This document shows positions 49,521-61,000 of a stretch of DNA of 64,000 nt, piece by piece (position 1 is the stretch's first letter; the number at the start of each line of letters is the position of its first letter). Source of the stretch: Syngnathus acus. Its lineage: Eukaryota > Chordata > Actinopteri > Syngnathiformes > Syngnathidae. Both the position numbers and the translations under genes were made by a program. The stretch covers positions 10,308,491 through 10,372,490 of the forward strand of contig NC_051092.1 in NCBI RefSeq assembly GCF_901709675.1, given 5' to 3'. Under the pieces are notes generated by a model that was not told the origin of the DNA, made no database searches, and saw only the letters and a list, made by a program, of their open reading frames with translations.

Positions 49521-51873
49521 ATTCTATTCAGCAATTCAGTGTTTTTTGTAAGAAAAAAACATTCATCTGTTTTGAATGAAAACTAAAGAGATTGTAGCTT
49601 TTTTTTCCAAAACCTGGCACTTGCAGTTAATAATTTAAAAATTGAGGCCAATTTTCGATCTTACATGCACATGAGCAGTTATAACGTTAAGATTTAATCC
49701 TACCAGAGATCAAAACAAAATCCAAAAAGGCTCATGTGGCAAGCTTGTACAAAGTCTTAGTGATTCCTGTGCTGGACTCCGTTCTCATTGGCTAAGCAGC
49801 TTTGAAACATCAGGATCAGTCACAGTAGCAGAGGACTCTCACATGACAGGCGAGGATGAAAAACTAATTCCACTTTCCATGTGCGCCATCAGTAATGAAA
49901 TGAATACATTGGCTTGCTCTGGTTTGGTCTTGTCTTTTTCAAGTGAAACGTTTCGCACTTTTGCGCGGGTTCAACGAGCCTATGGGAGCAATTTTAGCTT
50001 TGGAAATCTTCTTCTAGAGTTTGTGATTGAAAGGAGGATGAATGTGAAATTATTAGTGCCAAGTCTCATTCCGATCTCTCCCAGGACGCATTCGTGGTCC
50101 TCCGCATTGGGGGCTAAAGTTCCTCGCGGTCCTGCTGCTTGTAGCCATCACAGACAGCTCAGCAGCACCGACATTCTTGACTCAACAATAACAACGAGGC
50201 TGACTGCAAAATTGCTTCCCGTTAACGCACAAAACAACAAGTCATGCCATCGCAGTCAAACGGCGACACTTCAAAAGCATCCATATTCTCCTCTTTCATT
50301 TACATCAATTGATGCGTGAGATCCAGAAAATCTGCACAGATATTATTGTAAAGGCGCTTGGATGGCCTTTGTAGTGATTACACACTGGGGGGTTGTTGAA
50401 AAATCATCGTACAGTGCCAATTTTTTAAATACGCATCCTCAGGACTTACATTTGTAGATAAATATCCTTTTGGGGTCTGGAGGAAGATGTTAAATAATAT
50501 CTTGCTGACACTAATAGGACAGAAGTAGAGTTTCTACTCTTGAAAACAAGCCTCTAGCCCAGCCACAAGAATGCGAGTGACCAGTGTGTTTTTAATTTTA
50601 GAGAAGTATCTCGATCATAGGTTGCTTCATTTAGCCGCCTGTATTGAAGTCCATGTCATGTCTTTGACCACCAATCGGAAAAGCGAGTCTTCCAGTATTT
50701 CAAGGTTTTAATTTGCATATAAAACTGTCTTTGGTTTACTGGATTTTCATTCAAAAATAGTCCCTCAAGGAAAATGCATGTCTCTGTGGGATCGACTAAA
50801 ATCAAACGGCCACACTAACAATTATAAAGTTGCATACCAGTACCATAGAGTCATTACATGATTGAATGTCTGGGAGATTGCTTATTTCCCAGAGATGTCA
50901 TCATGGCGAAGGGTCACATCACATGGTGGACTGGTGACCAAATGTGACCCCACTTGTTTAAATTGTGTATAATCAGCATAATTTAACGCTAACTCATTTT
51001 CAGGGTCAGTCATAAAATATATGCGTAATTGTCCTCATCTGTTCAATCCTCAGTTTTAGGGTTGTCAGTCTGTCTCATGGGTGACAAAGTGGCGAGCGTG
51101 TCCCAGACAACGTTGTACCTTGGCAGCGTGGAGGCATGCTGTAAGTGCAGCTTCGTGCTCTTAAGTCTGGTGCAGCAGGGGAATAGATCTTTGAAGTAAA
51201 AAGAGAGGAGAAGCACAGATATTTCTGTCTATGGCTTCTGCTCCTCTCATTTTCTCCTCATTATCAAGATGCCGATTGTCAGACCTCATACGTGATCACT
51301 CCGAGTTGAGAGATGAGATACAAAAAGCAGATGAAAAACCTAGAACAGCTGAGGTGCGTGGAATTCCCCGCCCAGAGATCTGTTTTTGATTCTGCTCGCG
51401 AGCATTTAGAATAGGATGACACTAGAGCTCCCTTGACATTAGCATGTCTGTTATTTCTGAACTACACATTGTGACATGACATAAACTTTGGATAGCACAA
51501 AGAAATCATCTTGGATCAATTTTCTCAGCTGACCCTTGCTCACAACTCGGGCCCAGTCGATGATGTTTTTGTTTCTTTCCATCTTTGCAGTATGTGCATT
51601 AGATTTATCACAGAGAAGGGAGAGAAAAATGATTGTGTCTTCCTGACTGTCGCTCTTCAATACAAACAACATAGTCAGCCCCGTGAATTCAATTTAAAAA
51701 ACAGTACATAATTCCTGAAAAAAATAGAAAAATACAATCAAGGGAAAACATTAAAAGCTCACAGGTAGCAGGACGCAGTAACGGTGGTTGGGAACATCCA
51801 GTTGAAGGTCCAACTGGTGATAGCCAACCAGCATGACAAAGTGGTGGGTAAAAATAATGTATATGTATAAAAG

Positions 51874-51885
51874 ATAAATGTGTGC

Positions 51886-51919
<34 letters not shown>

Positions 51920-51925
51920 GTGTGC

Positions 51926-51985
<60 letters not shown>
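51874..51985. repeat. (TA)n microsatellite containing a 40-bp duplication
   Basis: ATAAATGTGTGCGTGTA at 51874-51890 recurs at 51914-51930, each followed by (TA)n; the second TA run is about 55 bp long. It was probably made by slippage or unequal exchange. Confidence 0.9.
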
Positions 51986-51988
<3 letters not shown>

Positions 51989-52629
51989 TTCCTGTGAGCG
52001 TGTTTATATGTTTATATACGCTTTAAATGTAATGTGCTGACGTTGTGGAAATACATTCGCATTTTGACACATGCAGAAGCAGCTTGAAATACGTAGATAG
52101 ATTGCACAGCAGGAAAGAGAAGTATTCCAGATGTTCATCATGTGCATCATGAGGGAAAAGCTCTCGTGACTCTTCCCGATCCCAAAGGTTTTATGGTTTT
52201 CCACTGCCCCAGTTGCTGTTACTTTTGGATGCATAAACTTGGATATGGTGGTGGTGTCAAACAGTAGGTGGCAATAACCACATGATAAAGATTATTCATC
52301 ATTTTCACTCACTGCATATTGAACAACAAAATAGCCAAAGCAAAAAAAACATTTCCCCTATGTAATTGTGGGCTTTTTATTTTGTTTGACAGCTCTTAAT
52401 TGAACAATGAGTTATCATTGTGGTTTTGTTCTAATATATACATATATATATCATTTTAGTTTTTAGAAAAAAGTAAACTAAAAGACTCATTGAAAATACA
52501 GTAAAGATTTAGGAGGAAATTTTATAGAAAAAAGTACAAATATATTTTAGTCTAGAGTCATGCTAAAACCATGTGATTTAAGTTGCCTATAAAATGTTCT
52601 TAGACACAGCGCCTCTGAACAAAATGCAC

Positions 52630-52702
52630 TAAGGTTTGTGATTGTAGGGTCAGAAAATGTAAAAAGGTTGAATGTATGAATACTCTTTCAGAGCACTGTA
52701 AA
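52630..52702 (-). mobile_element. decayed Tc1-type terminal sequence
   Basis: In reverse complement it begins TTTACAGTGCTCTGAAAGAG then TATTCATACATTCAACCTTT, resembling the fish Tc1 terminus 'cagtgccttgcgaaagtattca'. No transposase or opposite end was recognised. Confidence 0.45.
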
Positions 52703-54024
52703 TTTTGTGCCGGCTGAATCTATGCTGATGCATTCTTTGAAATAAAGCAATCTTAAATTGAAAACCCTCCCACAGGGTCACACTGCCATTAAACATGATG
52801 AGTGAAAAAGGACAAGACGTAATGGGCACGGTTTCACTGGGGTCATTTAGTCTGACAAGCGACACACTTCAGTAAAATTAAGACAAATGCATGTTTGGGT
52901 GCTCCCTTAACAGTGCGTACTTAAATAAAGTGTTTACCACATACTGCGCTGATGGTGTTTGCTCCTTCTAACAGGCAATAAAATGGCCAGTAGCGTTTTC
53001 TGAAAGTCATTGCAAATCTTCATGATGAAGTGCCGATTGCAGTTTACACCAATGTACCCTGCGAAACGATTTGACGCCATAGAAGTCATTTTTACATGTT
53101 CTGGGGTCAGAGGGTCTGTTCTTGTCAAGATGGAAGCTGTCAGAGTACCACCTCAGTGACAAACCATTTTACCCCTAAAGTGACAATAACATACTTAGGG
53201 ACAAAATTACAAAATAGCAGTTTCTCTCTTATCACGAGAGGGATCCTATTGATTTCAAGCAGCTGGCTGTGGCAGTGTGTAATTTTGGACTTGGACTTCT
53301 TTTGGCTCCTGATTGTATACATTGCTGCAGACTGTCTCATTTTCTATAATAAAGTGTTGCTATCTCTTAAAATAGACGTGCTCTTTGTAATTGTATTCAT
53401 GTGTTGAAGTTGCACTTTTTTTTGCAAGTATGGTATTCTCGCACATCTGGTCTGAGTGAGAAGGAGGAACATGACGCAGGCTAAATAAGGGCAATGATTT
53501 GCTCACTGACAATATGAATCCACTCAAGACAGTCATTTTCAGTAAGAGCTAAATACCTGCTCGCAAAGAGGACCAAACACTGGTTTTAGTGCAGACCTCG
53601 TTTGAGGTCAGCCCACAGAATGCGTGAGCCAACCCACAAATGTCTTTCTGTAAACTACGTTGCGTGCGAGGGAGGAATGATTCCCGTGACTGTACAAATC
53701 CTATTCGCATAAGACGGTGTGTTCACACATGATTCATTTCTGTCAGTAAGTGCAACATTTTTCAGTTTACCTTGATATCATACTGAAGAAAATAAATTCA
53801 ATGTTAACATTTTGGCCCTGTTGAAGTTTGCTTTTTATGCTCTCTCTTTGTTTCTCTCATGCTCTCATTTCAAGTGGTGTAGACAAATGGTAGCCTCACA
53901 CCAAATCTCAGATCTGTTTGAGGTTTTGTCCTTGGTTAGTATTTTTTTTTTAACCACAATGAGTTGGACCTCTGGGGAGCTGTTTGGGTCTCTTTTATGT
54001 ACATTTGGAGTGTGGTCCAGGGCC

Positions 54025-54245
54025 AGAATGGTGGAATAGTGGTAATTGTGTCTCTGAGCTTTGAGGTTTAGTGCTCCAGCCTCAGCTCTGGCTTCCCCCT
54101 GTGTTCCAAAAGTGTTTGTTAGGTTAATTGAAGATTTTAAATTATTTATGGATTTGAATATGAGTAGGAATGTTAATCGTTTGTTCACTGCGACTTACAG
54201 CTTTCGGCCAAATGTAGCTGGGACGATAGGCTCCTGATTGCTCAA
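54025..54245 (+). repeat. strongly decayed SINE copy
   Basis: The order of weak matches (GTGGAATAGTGGTAATTGTG head, TGTGTTCCAAAAGTGTTTGT, GTTAGGTTAATTGAAGATTT, then GGGACGATAGGCTCCTGATT tail) follows the SINE/tail consensus seen elsewhere in the window. Confidence 0.5.
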
Positions 54246-55437
54246 AGTCCTAAAAAGGACAAGCAGTACAGAAAAAGGATGACTGCAGTGTAGTCCGAAT
54301 CAAGACGTTATAGACTTGAATGGCATCACCAAAAGTTTAGCTGGAAGCGTTTTCCTTACTCTGGTGTCAAAATACAGGGACCTGAAATATAACCACATTG
54401 CTCTTTCTGCTTTCTGTATTTGTTTTCATTTCCATATCATTGAGTTTTTTCCCAATACGATACAACACCATCATCAATTATCGTCACTGAACATTCACAT
54501 CATCACTTTGCGTGTAACAGAACTCATTCAGTGGAATATCCCTGTCACTTTTTCCTGCTTTGGAGCTCACATCGCATGACACATTGAGTACTTCCTCATT
54601 GAGTCTTAAACATCAGTGCCAGTTTCACATCTGTGAAAATGATCTTTTCATTTTTGTTTACAAATACAAAGGATATTGGATAAAGAATATTGGACCCAAG
54701 ATGTCAGAGGAGCTGAGGTCAGTGGCGACATCAGTACATGTTCTTGCTTAGTGCTTGACTCTGTAAAGTGCTTTCTTTTTCTTCTTGAGAGCAAGAACTG
54801 ACCGAGGTCATAGCATACACTTCGTTGTTTGGCCTGGCAACCTTACATAGTGTACAATTGGTTATGATCCTAAAATCTGTATTGAAACATGAGCGTATAA
54901 TTCAGCGGTGATGATTACTTTTCAAGCAATGAACATGCAATAAACATGTAATTTGCCTTTCCTTTTGTACAGTTGTGAGCTTGCTCTGTTCCCACTGTAT
55001 TATTTTTACTCACAAGTTGGATGAAGTCTCTTCGAAACAGTCAGACATTTATTGTAAGCTCTACTTCATGCAGCTAATTGCAGTGTCTCATATCTAAAAT
55101 AAACAGATGACATTGACAGTCACAGAACAATTTTAATGATGCACAAATATTTTTTAGGTATCATTTTTTTTATTCAAACTGATGTTTGAAGTTTTGTTTT
55201 TAAAAGGACATGGCTTAAAAGTAAAGTTTCAAACCATGAAATAGTAATTGCACAAAGGCCTTGTGTTCCTTGAATGCATATTATATGAGCTGCCTGTGTA
55301 AGTGAAGATTCTCTTGAAGTATGGCTCTGATTTCCTCCCTGAGTCCCAAGTTATACACGTTAGGTTTATTGAACTGCGGGAATTCATGTTAATTTCTAGA
55401 ACAATTCTCTAGCAAGATTAATTGATATGGTAGAAGT

Positions 55438-55575
55438 GACCTCAACTCCATCAAACACCTTTGAGATGAATGAGAACAGAAATGATGAGCCGGTCCCTAT
55501 GTGGGGAGCAAAATCAACCACTGAATGAATGGATAAAAATTAGAAGCGCTTCAATACTTTTGTCAGCTTCATGTA
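55438..55575 (+). pseudogene. scrap of Tc1/mariner transposase 3' end
   Basis: CCTCAACTCCATCAAACACC then TTTGAGATGAATGAGAACAG corresponds to the DLNPIEHLWDELE block with disabling changes. It is followed by TCAATACTTTTGTCA, an inverted match to the terminus of the 49218-49520 element. Confidence 0.5.
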
Positions 55576-55878
55576 GTTTGTAATGTGGCTGAATATGGCT
55601 CTCTAGTGGTCAACTCCGTAGGTGCACCTAAAGAGCAATGCATTGAATCCACATAAAATTATCAAATAACTTTCACTGTTACTGAACAGGTGAGCTGGAA
55701 TTTTTTGTTATCTTGCACAAAGTAATTCGATAAAAATCCAGTGTTTTTTTAACCACGTTTAGGTTATGTGCACAGCTATACACTTTCACTTTATATACAT
55801 GCTTTATTTATAGTTACAAATCACTCACTGCGCACACGGAAAAGCTCCAACTTTTATATCCACAAAAATCCAAGAGTG

Positions 55879-57057
55879 ATGCCGCCAAAAAAAGGATCTT
55901 GCAAAGGAGCAGAGAGCGGCTGAGTGTCTGGAAGAAATCAAAAATCAGCTGAAACCTCCGATGCTCTTGAAGAAATCAAGAAGCGACTGATGGGGAAAGA
56001 AGCTCGGATGGAGGGGATCCAATTCCTCAAAAATGAGAATGCCAAGAAGGATCAGCTGATTAAAACCCTCATCGGCAGAGTGGAAGAGCTTGATCAGCAG
56101 AATAAGATCAATGATGCGATTCTCACTGGTCTCAAGATCGCACCTAGAAGCAATGCCGGGTCACTGAGACACCCAAGCAATGTGGATGATGAGGACAATC
56201 AATCTGTGGAAAAACAAGTAGTGGAGTTCTTGACACCGAAAAATATAACACTGGATATCGCAAATGTGGACTCATGTCACCTGCTTCTCAAGAGAGGAGT
56301 CACCGGTAGTCGAGTCAGCGACAATCACACCATGCTACTGTGATTCACAAGCAGAAAGCACAAAATTGCTTTACTGAAACAGGGGGAAAACTATGAAGGG
56401 ATCAAATGTTTATACAAACGAGAATCTCAGTAAACAAAATGCATCTAATGCTTGGTAAGCCCATCAAATGAAGAAGGAAGGCAAGATACAAGGGACTTGG
56501 ACGTCCAACTGCAAAATCTACATAAAGCCAAACGGATCATGTCCTGTGAATACCAGACCGGTTCAGATCAGAGTGCTGGAGGAGTTGGACAAATTTGTAA
56601 ATTTAGATATGTCTGGCCCTATGAAAAAAAAATCCATGAGCTCATGCCACAATCAAATCATCACATAGTAAACTGCAAGAACTGAGGGATTTGGCTGCAC
56701 GTTATGACAAAATAAACTTGGAAACAAATCACCATTCAACATGAACTAAGATGTTGATTCGGACTACCATGACTACTGTAATGAAATGGGCAAATGCGAA
56801 TACCACGTCAGCTCAACCGCCGCATCGTTTTGGATGGAAAGCTGCCCATAATTCATTGCAACAGCAGGAGTCTAATCGCCAATTTTGGAAAAATACAGGA
56901 TTATCTATTGACGTTGGATAATCCCTTTAATATCTATGCAATCAGAATTTTGGACGAAAGATGGTATGGAAGAGGGGGCTTCACCTTAAAGATACAAATT
57001 TGTCCACAGGAGGAGAATCAAAAAGGAGGCCTCCCTTTGTGGAGATCGCCACACTGA
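55879..57057 (+). pseudogene. broken non-LTR retrotransposon (LINE): ORF1 and start of ORF2
   Basis: An ATG at 55879 opens MPPKKGSCKGAESG then a stop. The frame from 55924 encodes a Glu/Lys-rich coiled-coil-like stretch (LEEIKKRL, VEELDQQNKINDAILTGLKI). A shifted frame at 56468-56668 has KKEGKIQGTWTSNCKIYIKP and VLEELDKFVNL, typical of LINE ORF1. The frame at 56794-57057 has IIHCNSRSLIANFGKIQDYL and NPFNIYAI, the start of an AP-endonuclease domain. Frameshifts and stops disable it, and no reverse transcriptase follows. The clade is not assigned (L2/CR1/Rex-like or L1-like). Confidence 0.75.
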
Positions 57058-57549
57058 AATAATAATGTTTGTGCATTTGAAGGTCTTAAAAACAAAACGG
57101 TGAAGAGTTCATTGCTAAAACAATATCAGTATTGAGGTGAAAGATGAAATCTCTCAGTAATTATGACTACATCTGCTTGTATTATATCTAACATTCCAAG
57201 CAGAGCTGGTGTCCTAGATAAAAAGACTGCATTGCTATCTCATAAACCTTTATTATAAAGACTGTATACAACTTAGAATATCACTCTTTTTGTGGTTGCA
57301 AAAGTAACATATAGGATGTGTAATTATGGAGCTAAGTGATGTAAATTGATGGTTGGAATCAGGGCGGTACTAGACAAACAAAATTACTTCATTCCATTGC
57401 CCATTTCAGCAAGTCATGTGTTAACAGTGCATGAAATAAAATTGTGATGAATGGTGACAATGGTGAACTAGCCGAAATAAACAAAGCATTAGTATTGTAA
57501 ATGATTCTCTGATCATATTGAACAAATAAATTCTTAAATACAATAAACA

Positions 57550-57555
57550 TTTATT
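57550..57555 (-). promoter_or_regulatory. candidate polyadenylation signal of the slc23a4-like gene
   Basis: TTTATT on the plus strand (AATAAA on minus) about 180 nt beyond the stop codon. A second candidate is at 57249-57254. Either could end the transcript. Confidence 0.35.
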
Positions 57556-57736
57556 AGACTAATAATACAATCAAAAATGTTGGGACATTAAATATAGATT
57601 ATATGAATGAATATAGTTTACAAAAAATTACAAAGCATCTTTCACAGTGAGCTAATACTAAATATTGAATTCTGATTTCGCTCATGGCATTGCATGTATT
57701 GAAAAAAAATCCCCAAAATGGGATGCTGATACGAGT

Positions 57737-58011
57737 TCACAACTTAGAAACAACTCCAACAATGATCTGTGAAGGCTCTGAATGTCCAAGTTCCTTCTTT
57801 GGTTCCTGAGTGGTTCTGCCTTCTCTACATCCATCAGGCCCTTTAGGCACAGTTGGTGGGCAGCATGGTAGGTAACGACTCCATGGCAGAGAAGACAAGG
57901 AAGCACTCAGGCCAAAAGGCAGGTCATAGACTTCTTTACTCTCCAGTGTGTTGAAGGAGCTGTCCTCGTGCGCTTTGTTCCAGGCTAGAATGCCTCGTTC
58001 TTCCTTTGTGC
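57737..58011 (-). CDS. slc23a4: slc23a4-like terminal coding exon (cytosolic C terminus)
   Basis: 275 nt between acceptor taacag and TGA 57737-57739. It starts [19 protein letters not shown], continues [20 protein letters not shown], and ends in a polar tail rich in Glu, Lys, Pro and Ser. The EERG--W and YDLPFG blocks match SLC23; the tail after PCCPP is variable. Confidence 0.93.
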
Positions 58012-61000
58012 CTGTTAAACATGCAAGAATTGAAAGAAATGTGCACGCCATACTAAACACACCTTTGCTTATAAGTTTTCAACGCATGGATTCACCCGAT
58101 TCTAGCCTTGTTTTGGGAATCGATGCTCTAACTAGAAAATATATATATTCTTTTTTTTTTATTATTATGTTCCGAATAACATTGCTCTCGTGCCAGGAGA
58201 CTCTGCAGAAGTGAGTTGGGGAGGTTTATTTAGACAAAGGTAGTGCTTTGCTGCCATTTTGTGGCTTTTATAAGAAACTATTTACCCTATTACTGACACG
58301 TAGTTTTACTTCTTACACGGGGCTAATTGTGACCAAATACTGTGATTTGTTTATTTTTGCTGTATAGCTCTCTCTAGAGTCATTTTTTGTTAATGCCACA
58401 ATGATGAATACATTGTCTATTGTCTATATTCATGCAAAATATAAACAAAAAAATGTAATTTAGTTCTTAGTATTGCCTCATTGTATTTTCATGAGGCACT
58501 GTGAAGCCATTTTTCAGATTTTTGTTATTCTAAAAACATCACCCCATGTCATAGAGTGCGGTGTTACCTGGAATTGTGTTGTCTAGTAAGAAACCAAAGA
58601 AACCTCCAACAAACATGCTGGTTGTGAGAAGGACTTGCAGCACTTGGTCTATCTCAGTCACACCTGAACAACACAGTGACACCATGACACAATTTGTATT
58701 GTGTGTGTTTGTGTGCGTGTTGATGTGTGTTTTTGAATCATTTTTCTAAGTAACGTGAAATTAAATGTTACCTGTTGAAATTGCCGTGGGGTTCTTTAGT
58801 ATCCAGTTTGGTATGACAAGACCCGAGAACATGGAGAAACCAAACACGAAGATGTTGCGAGATGAGTTCAAATCTAAATACTAAAAAAAAAAAAAATTTG
58901 CTTGACGGTTCCGATATAACAAACTTGTAACATCTTGTCAAAATGTCAGTCTGTTTGGGAACAGTTTGCCACAGTGTGTTTCATTAATCTTGAAATACAT
59001 CCATCATCCTCATCAGGATCTTGGGTGAGCTGGAGGTGTGGTTTGTTGCAACTACAATTTTCCCTTTGTTGTTGAGCCGCTTAAAAATGCAGAGAATATT
59101 TTGTTACAGGCTTCAATAAGATTTAATATTTGCTGTTGTTGTTTCTGTTTTGGACTCAATCATACTATCTTGCTGGTAGGCGAGTGTAAAAGGAAAAAAA
59201 ATGTAATCATCTCGCTCTTTCACAAGAATACAAATATTTTATACACTTATGTTATGTGCTCACCTGTAGATTAGAAATCCCTGCAGCAGAAATGACTCCA
59301 AACATAACCATAAACATCCCCCCTACAACAGGTGTTGGGATGGTTGAAAAAATAGCTCCCACTTTTCCAAAAACACCAATAACAATCATGAAGACACCCG
59401 CAGCGACAATCACCATACGACTGCCAACCTGTGGAGGAAGTGAAAAAAGTCATTTGAATGTTATATTCAGTCCACAATTCAAACTACATTCAGCATGACT
59501 CACCTTGGTGATACCGAGTGCTCCCACATTCTCGCTGTATGAGGTGGTACCATTTCCTGTCCCCCAGGCTCCAGCCAGCAGACACCCAATCCCCTCAATC
59601 CCAATGCCCCGGTTGATTGCATGTTTAGGTGGTGGCGGAGCCCCCGATAGCCTGGCGCAGGCATGGTAATCCCCAACGGACTCTATCATGGATGAAATCA
59701 CACCGGCAAAAATGCCAAGTACCCCTGCCACGCTCACGGTGGGCATCCCCCATTGACCTAAGTGAAAAGTGGAGGCTTCATAATATGGAATTCCATGAAA
59801 TCCCATTCAATGAGTACAACCTCATGGGTTCTTACCTGGATAGGGGAATGTAAACCAAGGAGCTTTACCCACGACGTCGCCTTTGAGATCAGTACGAGCC
59901 AAGTAGCCATACTGCTCTGGATCAGAGGGAAGTACACTGTAGGTTGTTAAAATATAGCACAGGAGCCAGGACAAGGAGATTCCAAGCAGAACCTGAAGGG
60001 ACAAACAAAATACCGTATTTTCCGCACTATAAAGCGCACCGGATTACAAGGCGCACCTTCAATGAATGGCCCGTTTTAAAACTTTGTCCATATATAAGGC
60101 GCACCGGATTATAAGGCGCACCTTCAATGAATGGCCCATTTTAAAACTTTGTCCTTATATAAGACATATACATTTGGCCCGCGGGCCGGACTTTGGACAC
60201 GCCTGCTGTAGTGGCTCAATATTGGTCCATATATAAGGCGCATCTGATTATAAGGCGCACTGTCAGCTTTTGAGAAAATCTGAGGTTTTTAGGTGCGCCT
60301 TATAATGCGGTTCCAAAGTAGGGATGGGCATTTAGCGTGATGATCAGCTGCGGGTCATGTAATGAAATTAAATGTTACTTTTGGGATGGCAGATTCTGTC
60401 TAAATGTTCTGAACTCCTGCTTTCGAGTTCTACCTGATGTTTGCCCCCGCCCCGAGACTGCAAATTGGCATGGACTGAATTAATAGCGCCTCTGCTGCTT
60501 GCTTTGCAATTCAGTTTGCCTAACAATAGCTTATCCCTTGCCCCCCAAAATAGTGAAGTGATTTAATACAAAAATACTGTGAAAAAAGAAAGATATTTAA
60601 AAATATTTTACATACAGGGAGAATCTGGAAGATGTAAACACGCCTGGAGTGTAGTTTTTTATCCTTGCTGTACGTCAGCAAAGACACAGGGATGTGACGA
60701 AGGTACTGTGAGAAAATGATGATGAGGACAGTGGTTCTGGATGAAGAAAAGAGAAATATCACAATAATTAATGTACATTTTTGATTCGAAGGCATTTGAC
60801 AAAATATAAAGTATTGCAACTACAGTAGGCTCTTGGATCATTGAACTTTTAATAGGATTTTCTCTTGTGCTTCTAGTGAAGATTAAGCATTTACCCCACA
60901 GTTCAATGAACAGCTGAACCATTTATTCAAATGTGTGAGGTATGCGCGTTGACAAAAAAAAGCATTTGATCGGAAACACATTTCAAGAACACCTCGACGG

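Larger units (their letters stand above)
33300..57540. other. intergenic interval between tmtc2 and the slc23a4-like gene
   Basis: About 24 kb with no supportable gene. Its contents are listed separately: the mirror-image palindromes at 34.9-35.2 kb, tandem duplications at 36.0-36.3 kb, SINE and tail fragments, a deleted Tc1-like element at 49.2 kb, the (TA)n tract at 51.9 kb, a Tc1-type terminus near 52.65 kb, a transposase scrap near 55.45 kb and the LINE remnant at 55.88 kb. Open frames up to 158 codons occur but show no domain, splice context or family match. Confidence 0.6.

Noticed and set aside
49843-50319. 158-codon open frame on plus in intergenic DNA
   Set aside because: No recognisable domain, signal or membrane segment, composition like translated non-coding DNA, and no splice partners; a chance open frame is the simpler explanation.
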